This document shows positions 1 through 11,464 of a DNA stretch of 64,000 nucleotides, piece by piece. Every line of letters starts with the position of its first letter. Position 1 is the first letter of the stretch. Made by a program: the position numbers and the translations under genes. Source of the stretch: Rothia halotolerans (GTDB taxonomy: Bacteria; Actinomycetota; Actinomycetes; Actinomycetales; Micrococcaceae). The notes beneath the pieces are model-generated. The model saw nothing but the letters and a program-made list of their open reading frames with translations. It was not told the DNA's origin and searched no databases. The stretch lies in the NCBI RefSeq assembly GCF_004136635.1, contig NZ_NOIU01000002.1, positions 310,001 through 374,000 on the forward strand. The letters run 5' to 3'.

Positions 1-35
1 TGATCCGCTAGGGTCCTCCGCCGTCCCGCCGCCGG

Positions 36-41
36 TAGAGT
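36..41 (+). promoter_or_regulatory. -10 element of dtd, probably leaderless
   Basis: TAGAGT lies six bases before the dtd ATG, so the predicted transcript starts at or next to the A of the start codon. No convincing -35 hexamer is seen 17 bases upstream. GGAGG just before the ATG could also act as a ribosome binding site on a longer transcript. Confidence 0.45.
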
Positions 42-47
42 GGAGGC

Positions 48-506
48 ATGCGCATCGTGCTCCAGACCGTCTCCCGCGCCCGCGTCACCTCCGAGGACGA
101 GGTGGTGGGCGAGATCGAAGGGCCCGGGCTCCTGGCGCTGGTGGGGATCACCCACGGCGACGGCCCGGCCGAGGTGGAGAAGCTCGCGGCGAAGACCTGG
201 GGCCTGCGCCTGCTGCCGGGGGAGCGCTCCTGCTCCGACACCGGCGCCCCCATCCTGGCGGTCAGCCAGTTCACCCTCTACGGCGACGTGCGCAAGGGGC
301 GGCGCCCCTCGTGGTCTGCCGCCGCCCCGGGCCCGGCCTCCGAGCCGGTCTTCGCCGCCTACGTCGCCCGTCTCCGGGAGCTCGGCGCGCGGGTGGAGAC
401 GGGCCGGTTCGGCGCGCACATGGACGTCGAGCTCGTCAACGACGGCCCCTTCACCCTGGTGCTGGACAGCGCGGAGCTGCTGCCCGGAGAGCGGAGGCCC
501 TCATGA
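48..506 (+). CDS. dtd: D-aminoacyl-tRNA deacylase
   Basis: A 152-residue protein matching the small Dtd family, which hydrolyses D-aminoacyl-tRNAs (and glycine misloaded on tRNA-Ala) in the cytoplasm to prevent misincorporation. The two family signatures are intact: SQFTLYG at residues 73-79 and NDGPFT at 131-136, the latter carrying the Gly-cisPro chirality filter. Length is normal for the family (about 145-155). The ATG is chosen because it follows a good -10 at leaderless distance and the N-terminus (MRIVLQ) fits the family. Its stop overlaps the rarA start by four bases, so the two are translationally coupled. Confidence 0.95.
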   Translation: MRIVLQTVSRARVTSEDEVVGEIEGPGLLALVGITHGDGPAEVEKLAAKTWGLRLLPGERSCSDTGAPILAVSQFTLYGDVRKGRRPSWSAAAPGPASEPVFAAYVARLRELGARVETGRFGAHMDVELVNDGPFTLVLDSAELLPGERRPS

Positions 507-1927
507 CCCAGTCCCTGTTCGACCAGGCCGACGACGACCTGCCCGAGGGCGCCGGGCCCGCGGCCGGGGACGGCGAGCGGGGGGACGACGCCGCCGGCCG
601 CTCCCGGCGGTCCCGCGCGCCGCTGGCGGTCCGCATGCGGCCCCGCGCCGTCGAGGAGATCGTGGGCCAGCAGCACGCCCTGACCCCCGGCTCCCCGCTG
701 CGGGTGCTGGCGGGGGAGGACTCCGGCCCGGCGGGCCCCTCCTCGGTGATCCTCTGGGGTCCGCCGGGCACGGGCAAGACGACCATCGCGCACGTGATCG
801 CCCGCGGCACCGGCCGCAAGTTCGTCGAGCTCTCGGCGGTCACGGCCGGGGTCAAGGACGTCCGGGCCGTGATGGAGCAGGCCCTGACGGACCGCGACCT
901 GCACGGCATGACCACGGTGCTGTTCCTGGACGAGATCCACCGCTTCAGCAAGGCGCAGCAGGACGCGCTGCTGCCCGGCGTCGAGAACCGCTGGGTGGTC
1001 CTGGTCGCCGCGACCACGGAGAACCCCTCCTTCTCGATCATCTCGCCGCTGCTCTCCCGCTCCATCCTCGTGACGCTCAAGCCCCTGGAGGACGCCGACA
1101 TCGGGGCCCTGCTGGACCGCGCGGTCGCGGACCCGCGGGGGCTGGGCGGCTCGGTCGAGCTCGAGCCCGAGGCGAGGCGGCACCTGGTCGAGATGTCCGG
1201 CGGGGACGCCCGCCGGGCGCTGACGAGCCTGGAGGCGGCCGCCGCTGTCGCCTACGGGGAGTCGGAGGACGCCGAGGAGCCGATCACGGTCACCGAGAAG
1301 CACTCGGAGGAGGCGCTGGACCGCGCCGCGCTGCGCTACGACCGCGCGGGGGACCAGCACTACGACGTCATCTCCGCCTTCATCAAGTCCATCCGCGGCT
1401 CCGACGTCGACGCCGCCCTCCACTACCTCGCCCGCATGATCGAGGCCGGCGAGGACCCCCGCTTCATCGCCCGCCGCCTCGTGGTCCACTCGAGCGAGGA
1501 CATCGGCATGGCGGACCCGACGGCGCTGCAGACGGCCACGGCCGCCGCCCAGGCGGTCCAGCTGATCGGGATGCCCGAGGCGCGGATCAACCTCGCCCAG
1601 GCGGTCATCCACCTGGCGACCGCGCCGAAGTCGAACGCCGTGATCACCGCGATCGACGGCGCCCTGGCCGACGTGCGCGCCGGCGGCGCCGGCCCCGTCC
1701 CGACCCACCTGCGGGACGCCCACTACGGCGACGCCGCCCGGCTGGGCCACGGCCGCGGCTACATCTACGCGCACGACGCGCCCCACGCCGTCGCCGCCCA
1801 GCAGTACGCCCCGGACAAGCTGGTGGGCAAGGAGTACTACCGGCCCACCGAGTACGGGGCGGAGAAGGGCCTGAAGCGGCGCGTGGCGATCATCCGGGAC
1901 CTGCTGCGCGGGCGACGGGGCGGATAG
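503..1927 (+). CDS. rarA: Replication-associated recombination ATPase RarA (MgsA)
   Basis: A 474-residue AAA+ ATPase of the RarA/MgsA/WRNIP1 family, which acts at stalled forks and is related to clamp loaders. Visible motifs are Walker A GPPGTGKT (86-93), Walker B LFLDEIH (about 139-145), sensor 1 ATTENPS and an SRS arginine finger just after it, followed by the lid and C-terminal tetramerisation region ending in the family-typical [15 protein letters not shown]. The first 40 residues are acidic and low in complexity. The start ATG overlaps the dtd stop. Family assignment is secure; the exact role in this organism is inferred. Confidence 0.95.
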   Translation: MTQSLFDQADDDLPEGAGPAAGDGERGDDAAGRSRRSRAPLAVRMRPRAVEEIVGQQHALTPGSPLRVLAGEDSGPAGPSSVILWGPPGTGKTTIAHVIARGTGRKFVELSAVTAGVKDVRAVMEQALTDRDLHGMTTVLFLDEIHRFSKAQQDALLPGVENRWVVLVAATTENPSFSIISPLLSRSILVTLKPLEDADIGALLDRAVADPRGLGGSVELEPEARRHLVEMSGGDARRALTSLEAAAAVAYGESEDAEEPITVTEKHSEEALDRAALRYDRAGDQHYDVISAFIKSIRGSDVDAALHYLARMIEAGEDPRFIARRLVVHSSEDIGMADPTALQTATAAAQAVQLIGMPEARINLAQAVIHLATAPKSNAVITAIDGALADVRAGGAGPVPTHLRDAHYGDAARLGHGRGYIYAHDAPHAVAAQQYAPDKLVGKEYYRPTEYGAEKGLKRRVAIIRDLLRGRRGG

Positions 1928-1987
1928 CGGGGGACACGGCCCCCAGCACAGGAGACGCAGGACACATCCCACGGGTGCCGCGCGGCA

Positions 1988-2016
1988 CTGACAATCCTGC
2001 ACGGTTGGTCTAGGGT
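1988..2016 (+). promoter_or_regulatory. Promoter of rpsD
   Basis: CTGACA (1988-1993), a 17-base spacer and TAGGGT (2011-2016) form a near-consensus housekeeping sigma promoter. The predicted start site is near 2023, which leaves a leader of about 185 bases before rpsD. Confidence 0.6.
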
Positions 2017-2022
2017 TGGTGG

Positions 2023-2207
2023 TTGGCTGGCAAGCCGTCCAAAACGCGCCCCGCGGGGTGATCACCGGGCGGTTGTAGTGAGGGTTGCGGCTGACCCGAG
2101 CTCTCCACCGCGCAAAACCGTGCGCGGCCACCCCGATGGAGGCCAGTCCGGCAGAACAAATGGTGCCGGGCTACCGCGCCCGGGATCAACCGCATGAAAG
2201 GCAATAC
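2023..2207 (+). promoter_or_regulatory. Long structured 5' leader of rpsD
   Basis: Between the predicted promoter and the rpsD GTG lies about 185 bases without a credible gene. It contains two hairpins: CCGCGC (2108-2113) with GCGCGG (2122-2127), and CCGGGC (2166-2171) with GCCCGG (2178-2183), the second ending about 25 bases before the start codon. S4 is a known autogenous regulator in Bacillus and E. coli, so a translational control element is plausible. No match to a described leader family could be established by eye. Confidence 0.35.
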
Positions 2208-2843
2208 GTGGCTACCAACAGCAAGCGTGCGCGCAATCTTGTGCGCAAGTCCCGTGCCCTCGGGATCGCCCTGACCCCGAAGGCAGAGAAGTACTTCGAG
2301 CGTCGTCCCTACGGTCCCGGCCAGCACGGCCGTGCCCGCAAGAAGGCCGACTCCGACTACGCGGTGCGTCTGCGCGAGAAGCAGCGTCTTCGCGCCCAGT
2401 ACAACATCCGCGAGGCCCAGATGCGCCGGGCCTACGCCGAGGCCAAGCGCGTCGAGGGCCAGACCGGTGAGAACCTGGTCGAGATCCTCGAGTCCCGCCT
2501 CGACGCCCTGGTGCTGCGTTCGGGCTTCGCCCGGACCATCGCCCAGGCCCGCCAGCTCGTGGTGCACCGTCACATCATGGTCGACGGCGTCCGCGTGGAC
2601 CGCCCCTCCTTCCGCGTGAAGGCCGGCCAGCTGATCCACGTGCACCCGCGCTCCGAGAAGATGGAGCCGTTCCAGGTCGCCGCCACCGGCGCGCACCAGG
2701 ATGTCCTCCCGGACACCCCGGCATACCTGAACGTCGAGATCGACAAGCTGCACGCGAAGCTCGAGCACGCCCCCAAGCGCGCCGAGGTTCCCGTGACCTG
2801 CGAGGAGCAGCTCGTGGTCGAGTACTACGCCCGCATGGCGTAG
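2208..2843 (+). CDS. rpsD: 30S ribosomal protein S4
   Basis: A 211-residue S4 protein, a primary 16S rRNA-binding protein of the small subunit body. The N-terminus (ATNSKRARNLVRKSRALG) and the S4 RNA-binding domain (LDALVLRSGFARTIAQARQL and onward) are clear. No N-terminal zinc-finger cysteines are present, so this is the cysteine-free form. The GTG at 2208 is preferred to in-frame codons further upstream because the S4 family starts here and AAAGG precedes it by six bases. The gene is monocistronic as judged by its own promoter and a downstream hairpin, and sits outside the large ribosomal operons, as is usual in this clade. Confidence 0.97.
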   Translation: MATNSKRARNLVRKSRALGIALTPKAEKYFERRPYGPGQHGRARKKADSDYAVRLREKQRLRAQYNIREAQMRRAYAEAKRVEGQTGENLVEILESRLDALVLRSGFARTIAQARQLVVHRHIMVDGVRVDRPSFRVKAGQLIHVHPRSEKMEPFQVAATGAHQDVLPDTPAYLNVEIDKLHAKLEHAPKRAEVPVTCEEQLVVEYYARMA

Positions 2844-2857
2844 GGACGTGAAGCCGA

Positions 2858-2891
2858 CCGACGGCCCGGGGCATCCGCCACGGGCCGTCGG
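2858..2891 (+). terminator. Hairpin terminator after rpsD
   Basis: A perfect 11-bp stem (2858-2868 with 2881-2891) with a 12-base loop starts 15 bases after the rpsD stop. There is no U tract, which is common for GC-rich actinobacterial terminators, so termination efficiency is uncertain. Confidence 0.55.
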
Positions 2892-2999
2892 CACGTTAAA
2901 AGTCGGATGACGTAAACTAAGACAGGTTGTGCGTCCGGAGACGAGAAACCGGGGACAGCGCCAGCACCACAGACGAGTCATCGAGGAGACGGTTCACCT

Positions 3000-3413
3000 A
3001 TGACGGGCGGAGAGATCGCAGGACTCATCGCGGCGGCGGTGTTCGCCGTCCTCGTCGCGCTGCTGGCGATGCCCATCATCAAGCTGGGCAGGGTCTTCGA
3101 CGAGACCCGGGAGATGGTCCGCCAGCTCAACGAGGGGACGGGGCCGCTGATCGAGGAGTTCACCCGCACCGTCTCCACCACCAACTCCCAGCTGGAGAAG
3201 GTCGACGGCATCACGGACAACGTCTCGGACGCCTCCGCCAACGTCTCCGCGCTCTCCAGCCTGGTCGCCTCCACCGTGGGGCAGCCCCTGATCAAGATGG
3301 CGTCGTTCTCCTACGGCGTCCGCAAGGCCTTCCGCCCGCACGACGGCGCGGCCCGGCCCGGCTCCGAGGGATCCGCCCCGCAGGACGCCGCCGAGGACGG
3401 GGGTCCGCGATGA
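3000..3413 (+). CDS. DUF948 membrane-anchored protein
   Basis: A 137-residue protein with one N-terminal membrane segment (about residues 4-25) followed by a helical, coiled-coil-like region (about 30-95) rich in polar heptads, the pattern of DUF948. The function of the family is unknown; members resemble methyl-accepting or mobilisation-type coiled coils but have no enzymatic motif. GAGGAGAC is well placed before the ATG. The gene overlaps the next one by four bases. DUF948 genes lying between rpsD and alaS are a recurrent actinobacterial arrangement, so co-transcription with the following genes is likely. Confidence 0.85.
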   Translation: MTGGEIAGLIAAAVFAVLVALLAMPIIKLGRVFDETREMVRQLNEGTGPLIEEFTRTVSTTNSQLEKVDGITDNVSDASANVSALSSLVASTVGQPLIKMASFSYGVRKAFRPHDGAARPGSEGSAPQDAAEDGGPR

Positions 3414-3970
3414 GCGCCTGGGGACGCGTCGGGATGCTTCTGGCGGGAGCCGCCGTGGGGTACGTCGCCGCCAAGCGCGGCCGCACGGCCCTCGAGGTCG
3501 CCGGCGAGCTGGTGACCCGCGGCGGCACGCCGGCGCACCGTTCCGGGCCGGAGACGCCGCTGGGCCGGCTGTGGGACTCCCGCGCCGCCGAGCCCCTGCG
3601 CCGCGGCGCTCTCGGCGCCATCCGCTTCGCCGCGACGGTCAAGCAGGGGATGCAGGAGCGCGAGGACGAGCTGAACGGCCGCTACGCTGTACCGACCCAG
3701 CGCCCGCGTCCCGCGGCGTGGGAGAGGCTCGCGCCCGCCCCGGAGAGTCCCCGTCCCGTTCACCCGCCGCACGGGCACCAGACTCACCCCCCGCACGGAC
3801 ACCAGCCCCCGGCCCCGGACGCCCTCGGGCCCGGCGCTCAGACCCCCGACTCCCCGGCCCCCAGGGGCCCGGCCTCCGGCGGCCCGGCTCCCGGACCGCG
3901 GGACCGCCGCTCCGGCGGGCACCGGGACGACGACCTCCCCGACGACTTCTTCACGGGGCGCGGCGCCTGA
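3410..3970 (+). CDS. Conserved-position membrane protein with His/Pro-rich tail
   Basis: A 186-residue protein of no certain family. Residues 7-21 form a short hydrophobic segment that could anchor it. Residues 22-95 look globular and basic. From about 97 to the end it is proline-rich and probably disordered, including a near-perfect tandem repeat HPPHGHQ (118-124 and 126-132) and an acidic end (DDDLPDDFF). By position, between the DUF948 gene and alaS, it corresponds to the DUF6167 gene of Streptomyces, but sequence similarity is too weak to claim. The start overlaps the previous stop (ATGA). Confidence 0.7.
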   Translation: MSAWGRVGMLLAGAAVGYVAAKRGRTALEVAGELVTRGGTPAHRSGPETPLGRLWDSRAAEPLRRGALGAIRFAATVKQGMQEREDELNGRYAVPTQRPRPAAWERLAPAPESPRPVHPPHGHQTHPPHGHQPPAPDALGPGAQTPDSPAPRGPASGGPAPGPRDRRSGGHRDDDLPDDFFTGRGA

Positions 3971-4030
3971 CGGCCCCCGGCCTCACCCTCTCAGCTCAGA
4001 ACCCACCGGACGAAAGACGAATCAAGCCAC

Positions 4031-6712
<2,682 letters not shown>

Positions 6713-6737
6713 AAGCGACGAGCGGATAGGCCACAGC

Positions 6738-7280
6738 GTGTTCGAGCGAGGAGTGAGGATGGGGGTCGACGTGGGCAACGCCCGCGTGGGCCTCGCCCTG
6801 AGCGACCCCGACGGGATCCTGGCGACCCCGCTGAAGACCCTCAAGCGCAACGTCAACACCGACTCCGACCGCCGGGTGCTGCGCAGGCTCCTGCGGGTCC
6901 ACGAGGTCACCGAGGTCTTCGTCGGCTGGCCCCGGACCATGCGGGGCGGATCCAGCGCCTCGACCGGCATGGCCGAGGACTACGCGGCCGGGCTGGTCCG
7001 GGAGCTCGCGGAGGACGGCGAGGAGATCCCCGTCTGGCTGGTCGACGAGCGCCTCACCACCGTCTCGGCCCACAGGTCCCTGCACGAGGCGGGGGTCTCC
7101 TCGCGGGACTTCCGGGCCGTGGTGGACCAGGTGGCCGCCGTCAACATCCTCCAGCAGTGCCTCGACGCGCTGAAGAACGATCAATCACTGGCCGGCCATC
7201 GGGTGCGGTCGCAGAGCGCGCCGGGCCCGGAGCCAACCGGACCCGGCGTCGTTCCCGATCAGATGGGAGACCCTTCGTGA
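6738..7280 (+). CDS. ruvX: RuvX/YqgF-family nuclease
   Basis: A 180-residue RNase H-fold protein of the YqgF/RuvX family, described both as a putative Holliday junction resolvase and as a 16S pre-rRNA 5'-end processing nuclease. Catalytic acids are recognisable in MGVDVGNAR (Asp11) and VDERLTT (102-108, Glu104). GTG at 6738 is chosen over ATG at 6759 because the family normally has several residues before the first strand; this remains a choice. The C-terminal 25 residues are unconserved. The stop overlaps the mltG GTG. Confidence 0.9.
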   Translation: MFERGVRMGVDVGNARVGLALSDPDGILATPLKTLKRNVNTDSDRRVLRRLLRVHEVTEVFVGWPRTMRGGSSASTGMAEDYAAGLVRELAEDGEEIPVWLVDERLTTVSAHRSLHEAGVSSRDFRAVVDQVAAVNILQQCLDALKNDQSLAGHRVRSQSAPGPEPTGPGVVPDQMGDPS

Positions 7281-8485
7281 ACCACGATTCCCCACGACGC
7301 CGCCGCGGACGCGAGGAGGGCGAGACCCTGCACGGCCTGCTCGCGCCGACGGAGGCCGAGGAGCGCGCCGGCTACGGGCCCCTGCGCGTGGAGCACGAGG
7401 AGATCTCTCCCGAGGACGCCAAGCGCAGGCATCTCCGCCGGCGCAACACGATGCTGACCGCCATCGTCCTCTTCGCCGTGGCCCTGATCATCTCGGGGAC
7501 CATCGTGGGACCCCGGCTCGGGCTGTTCCAGACCAAGGACTACCACGGCGAGGGCAACGGCACCTCGGTGACCTTCACCGTCTCGGACGGCGACGGCAAC
7601 GCCACCATCGCGCAGAACCTCGAGAGCGAGGGCGTCGTCGCGGACGCCGAGCGGTTCCTGGACGTCTACGAGGAGCGCTCCGACGGCCAGTTCATCCAGC
7701 CCGGGACCTTCGAGCTGCAGGAGCGGATGAGCTCGGAGTCGGCCGTGGACTCGATGCTGGGCACCGGGGGAGCGGCCGAGCACTACGTGGCCATCAACCA
7801 GGGCCTGCGCATGGACGAGACCTTCGACCAGCTGGCCGAGGCCACGGGCATCCCGGTCTCCGAGTTCGAGCAGTTCGAGGACGACACGGCCGCCTTCGGC
7901 ATCCCCGACGAGTTCCCAACCCTCGAGGGCTACCTGCACCCCGGCGAGTACCGCTTCCCGACCGACGCCGGCGCGGAGGACGTGCTGGAGGAGATGACGC
8001 AGCGGACCAAGGACGACCTCGCGGACCTGGACATCACCGACGACGAGGAGATCTTCCACGCGGTGACCGTGGGCTCGATCCTCGAGTTCGAGGCGACGCC
8101 GCAGGACTACGCGGCGGTGGCGGGCGCCATCGACAACCGGATCGAGAACCCCGACGGCGAGACGCAGGGCTTCCTGCAGTCCGACGCCACGGTCGCCTAC
8201 GGCCTGGGGGAGAAGACCTACCAGATCACCAACGAGCAGAAGGCGGACACGGGCAACCGGTACAACACCTTCGCCCACCAGGGGCTCCCCGTCGGCCCGA
8301 TCGGCTCGCCGGACAAGACCGCGCTGAGCGCCGCCGCGGATCCCGAGGACAACGACTACTACTTCTGGGTCACGGTGGACCTCGACACGGGCGAGACGAA
8401 GTTCGCCCGCACCTACGAGGAGCACCAGCAGAACGTCGCCGAGTACGAGCAGTGGTGCTCCGAGAACGAGGGGAAGTGCGTCTGA
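7277..8485 (+). CDS. mltG: Endolytic transglycosylase MltG
   Basis: A 402-residue single-pass membrane protein (YceG family) that cleaves nascent glycan strands and so sets peptidoglycan chain length. It has a charged cytoplasmic N-terminus (1-55), one membrane helix at about 58-78, then an extracellular LysM-like and catalytic region. The catalytic glutamate motif is SILEFEA with Glu270 in the expected place, and the YNTF...GLPVGPIGSPD segment conserved in the family follows. Two cysteines near the C-terminus (WCSENEGKC) could form a disulfide outside the cell. Start GTG overlaps ruvX; the stop shares one base with the aroE start. Confidence 0.94.
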   Translation: MNHDSPRRRRGREEGETLHGLLAPTEAEERAGYGPLRVEHEEISPEDAKRRHLRRRNTMLTAIVLFAVALIISGTIVGPRLGLFQTKDYHGEGNGTSVTFTVSDGDGNATIAQNLESEGVVADAERFLDVYEERSDGQFIQPGTFELQERMSSESAVDSMLGTGGAAEHYVAINQGLRMDETFDQLAEATGIPVSEFEQFEDDTAAFGIPDEFPTLEGYLHPGEYRFPTDAGAEDVLEEMTQRTKDDLADLDITDDEEIFHAVTVGSILEFEATPQDYAAVAGAIDNRIENPDGETQGFLQSDATVAYGLGEKTYQITNEQKADTGNRYNTFAHQGLPVGPIGSPDKTALSAAADPEDNDYYFWVTVDLDTGETKFARTYEEHQQNVAEYEQWCSENEGKCV

Positions 8486-9435
8486 TGACCGCGGAGACCG
8501 ATCTCGGCGGGGCCCGCGGCGGATGGGCCGCTGTGCTCGGCAGCCCCATCGAGCACAGCCTCTCCCCGGCGCTGCACCGGGCGGCCTACGAGGTGCTCGG
8601 GGCCGACCTGGGCTACGAGCGCCGCGAGGTCACGGAAGAGACGCTGGGGGACACCGCCCGTCCCGCGCTGGCCGACCCCCGCTGGCGGGGCTTCTCGGTC
8701 ACGATGCCGCTGAAGTCGGCCGTGCTGGACTGGGCGGGCCGTGCCACCGGCTTCGCCCGGCTGGTGGGAGTGGCCAACACCCTGGCCCCCGTGCGCCGGG
8801 ACGGCGCCGTCGAGGTCCTCGCCCACAACACCGACGTCTCCGGGATCGTCAACGCCCTGCGCCACGCGGGGGTCAGCGGCTCGACGGGCCTGCGCGCGGC
8901 GATCATCGGCGGCGGGGGGACCGCGACCGCCGCGGCGGCCGCCCTGCACGTCCTCGGCGCCGACGCCGTGCGCGTCTACGTCCGCGACCCCTCCCGCGCC
9001 GCCCGGGTGGAGTCCGTGACCCGTCAGATCGGCATGGAGCTCCAGTTCCGCGGGCTCGAGCGCGCGGCGGCGGAGCTGGGCGCGGCGGAGCTGGCGATCT
9101 GCACCCTGCCGGCCCGCGCCTTCGACGCCCAGGCGGAGCGGCTGCCTGAGGACCTCGGGCGCACCTCCGTGCTCGACGTCTCCTACGACCCGTGGCCCTC
9201 CGCCCTGGCCGAGGCCGCGACGGCGCGCGGCGCCCGCGTGGTCTCCGGCAAGGACATGCTCCTCTACCAGGCGGTGGACCAGGTCAAGCTGTTCACGGGC
9301 GCGCCGCTGGAGGAGCCGCTGCCCCGTCAGGAGGCGGTGCTCGCCGCCATGGCCCGGGCGGTCGGCCTCGGGCCGCGGGACTATGTCCCGCGCGAGATCT
9401 CCGACGAGGCGCTGCTCGCCCCGCGCGCGGGCTGA
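8485..9435 (+). CDS. aroE: Shikimate dehydrogenase
   Basis: A 316-residue NADP-dependent enzyme reducing 3-dehydroshikimate to shikimate, the fourth step of aromatic biosynthesis. SPIEHSLSP near residue 19 binds shikimate; catalytic Lys77 (SVTMPLKS) and Asp117 (NTDVSG) are present, and GGGGTATAAA is the dinucleotide-binding turn. It is slightly longer than E. coli AroE (272). The start codon shares its first base with the mltG stop, so translation is coupled. The next gene, aroC, has its own upstream gap, so aroE belongs to the alaS-ruvX-mltG transcript. Confidence 0.95.
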   Translation: MTAETDLGGARGGWAAVLGSPIEHSLSPALHRAAYEVLGADLGYERREVTEETLGDTARPALADPRWRGFSVTMPLKSAVLDWAGRATGFARLVGVANTLAPVRRDGAVEVLAHNTDVSGIVNALRHAGVSGSTGLRAAIIGGGGTATAAAAALHVLGADAVRVYVRDPSRAARVESVTRQIGMELQFRGLERAAAELGAAELAICTLPARAFDAQAERLPEDLGRTSVLDVSYDPWPSALAEAATARGARVVSGKDMLLYQAVDQVKLFTGAPLEEPLPRQEAVLAAMARAVGLGPRDYVPREISDEALLAPRAG

Positions 9436-9594
9436 GCCCGGACCGGGAGGGCCCGCCCGGCGGCGTCGGCCCTTCACATAGTGGGCCATTCCCGGACGGG
9501 GTGCCGCGCGGGCCGGCCTGCGGCCCACAATGTACTTGAAGCATCACGGGCGCCCGCGCGAGGCGGGCGGCCGGACGAGAGAGAAGGACCGTAC
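9436..9594 (+). promoter_or_regulatory. aroE-aroC spacer with candidate promoter
   Basis: This 159-base gap probably holds the promoter of the aroC-aroK-aroB set. CACAAT (9526-9531) is the best -10-like hexamer, but no -35 is recognisable. A 7-bp inverted repeat GTGGGCC (9481-9487) / GGCCCAC (9522-9528) overlaps it. GAGAGAAGGA precedes the aroC GTG as its ribosome binding site. Confidence 0.3.
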
Positions 9595-10815
9595 GTGACA
9601 CTTCGCTGGCTGACCGCAGGAGAATCCCACGGCGAGGCGCTGGTGGGCATCATCGAGGGCGTCCCCGCCGGGGTCGAGCTCACCTCGGCGCACATCCGCG
9701 ACGCCCTGGCCCGCCGCCGCCTCGGGTACGGGCGCGGGGCCCGGATGAAGTTCGAGGAGGACCGCGTCCGCATCCTCGGCGGCGTCCGCCACGGCGTGAC
9801 CCAGGGCGGCCCGGTGGCGATCGAGATCGCCAACACCGAGTGGCCGAAGTGGACCGACGTCATGTCCTCCGACCCCGTGGACCCCGAGGTCCTCGCCGGG
9901 CGGGCCCGCAACGCGCCGCTGACCCGGCCGCGGCCCGGCCACGCGGACCTCACCGGCATGCAGAAGTACGGCTTCGACGAGGCCCGCCCGGTCCTCGAGC
10001 GGGCCAGTGCTCGGGAGACCGCCACGCGGGTCGCGCTCGGCGTCGTCGCCGCCCAGATCCTCAAGGCCCTCGGCGCGGAGCTGGTCAGCCACACCACCGC
10101 GGTGGGGACCGTCTCCTCGCCCGAGGACGCCGCCCTGCCGGGCCCGGGCGATGTCGGGGCCCTCGACGCCGACCCGCTGCGCTGCCACGACGCCGCGACC
10201 TCCGAGGCGATGGTGGCCGAGGTCGACGCCGCCCACAAGGAGGGCGAGACCCTCGGCGGCGTCGTCGAGGTCCTGGCCTACGGCCTGGCGCCGGGCCTGG
10301 GCTCCTACGTCCACTGGGACCGCCGCCTCGACTCCCGCCTGGCCGGCGCGCTGATGGGCATCCAGGCCATCAAGGGCGTCGAGGTCGGGGACGGCTTCCG
10401 CACCGCGGCCCGCCGCGGCTCGGCCGCCCACGACGAGATCGAGGCCGCCGAGCAGGGCGGGATCCGCCGCACCAGCAACCGCGCCGGCGGCATCGAGGGA
10501 GGCATGAGCATCGGGGACACGCTCCGGGTGCGCGCCGCGATGAAGCCGATCGCCACGGTGCCCAAGGCGCTGAGGACGGTGGACACCTCCTCCGGCGAGG
10601 CCACCAAGGCCCACCACCAGCGCTCGGACGTGTGCGCGGTGCCGGCGGCCGGCGTCGTCGCGGAGGCGATGGTCGCGCTCGTGCTCGCCGACGCCTACGC
10701 CGAGAAGTTCGGCGGGGACTCGATCGCGGAGACCCGCCGCAACGTCGAGGCGTACCTGGCCGCGATCCCGGAGAGCCTGCACTCGGTCTCCGACGCAGAG
10801 GGGCGGGTCGAGTAG
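9595..10815 (+). CDS. aroC: Chorismate synthase
   Basis: A 406-residue FMN-dependent enzyme converting 5-enolpyruvylshikimate 3-phosphate to chorismate. It opens with the family N-terminus [11 protein letters not shown] and contains the conserved RPRPGHADL and [10 protein letters not shown] segments around the flavin and substrate sites. Length and sequence are typical of the actinobacterial form. The GTG start has a strong ribosome binding site (GAGAGAAGGA). aroK begins two bases after the stop, and aroB follows, forming an aro operon. Confidence 0.97.
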   Translation: MTLRWLTAGESHGEALVGIIEGVPAGVELTSAHIRDALARRRLGYGRGARMKFEEDRVRILGGVRHGVTQGGPVAIEIANTEWPKWTDVMSSDPVDPEVLAGRARNAPLTRPRPGHADLTGMQKYGFDEARPVLERASARETATRVALGVVAAQILKALGAELVSHTTAVGTVSSPEDAALPGPGDVGALDADPLRCHDAATSEAMVAEVDAAHKEGETLGGVVEVLAYGLAPGLGSYVHWDRRLDSRLAGALMGIQAIKGVEVGDGFRTAARRGSAAHDEIEAAEQGGIRRTSNRAGGIEGGMSIGDTLRVRAAMKPIATVPKALRTVDTSSGEATKAHHQRSDVCAVPAAGVVAEAMVALVLADAYAEKFGGDSIAETRRNVEAYLAAIPESLHSVSDAEGRVE

Positions 10816-10817
10816 CC

Positions 10818-11435
10818 GTGCCTCCCAAGAACCCCCTGGAGACCGCAGGCAGCGGCGACGACCGCCTGGACCCCGCTCTGATCAGGTCGCTGAGCGAGCA
10901 CGAGGAGCCGCGCGGCCCGATCGTGCTCATCGGCCCGATGGCCGCCGGCAAGTCCTTCCTCGCCCTGCACCTGTCGAAGTTCCACGGATACAAGTTCGTC
11001 GACGCCGACCAGCTCATCGTCTCCCGCCACGGGGTCATCTCGGAGCTCTTCGAGACCTACGGCGAGCGGTACTTCCGCGACCTCGAGGCGGACACGATCA
11101 CCGAGGTGCTGGGCGACCCCGAGTACGAGGGCGCGATCTTCTCGGTGGGCGGCGGCGCGCCGATGACGCCGCGGGTCCGGGAGCGGCTGGCCGAGCACCG
11201 CGTCGTCTACCTCCGGATCGACGCCGAGACCGTGGAGCCCCGGATCGCCGGGAACACCAGCCGGCCGATGCTCCGGCCGGACCCGGTGGCCCGGTGGAAG
11301 GAGATCCTCGAGCAGCGCAAGGAGACCTACGAGGCGCTGGCTGACGTCGTCATCGACGCCAGCGGCGACCGCAGCATCAACGACATGGCCGAGGAGCTGG
11401 ACCGCGCGATCCGCGGCCCGGCCGCCGGCCGCTGA
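10818..11435 (+). CDS. aroK: Shikimate kinase
   Basis: A 205-residue NMP-kinase-fold enzyme phosphorylating shikimate at the 3-OH. The P-loop reads GPMAAGKS (39-46), which keeps the GxxxxGKS requirement. The shikimate-binding Asp lies in FVDADQLI, the Arg in YFRDLE, the GGG turn in SVGGGAP and the lid arginine in NTSRPML. About 30 residues precede the first strand, more than in E. coli AroK. GTG at 10818 is the first start available after aroC and lies two bases beyond its stop, so the extension is probably real but not proven. Confidence 0.93.
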   Translation: MPPKNPLETAGSGDDRLDPALIRSLSEHEEPRGPIVLIGPMAAGKSFLALHLSKFHGYKFVDADQLIVSRHGVISELFETYGERYFRDLEADTITEVLGDPEYEGAIFSVGGGAPMTPRVRERLAEHRVVYLRIDAETVEPRIAGNTSRPMLRPDPVARWKEILEQRKETYEALADVVIDASGDRSINDMAEELDRAIRGPAAGR

Positions 11436-11464
11436 CTCCCCAGGAAGGAACCGGCAGAGCACCC

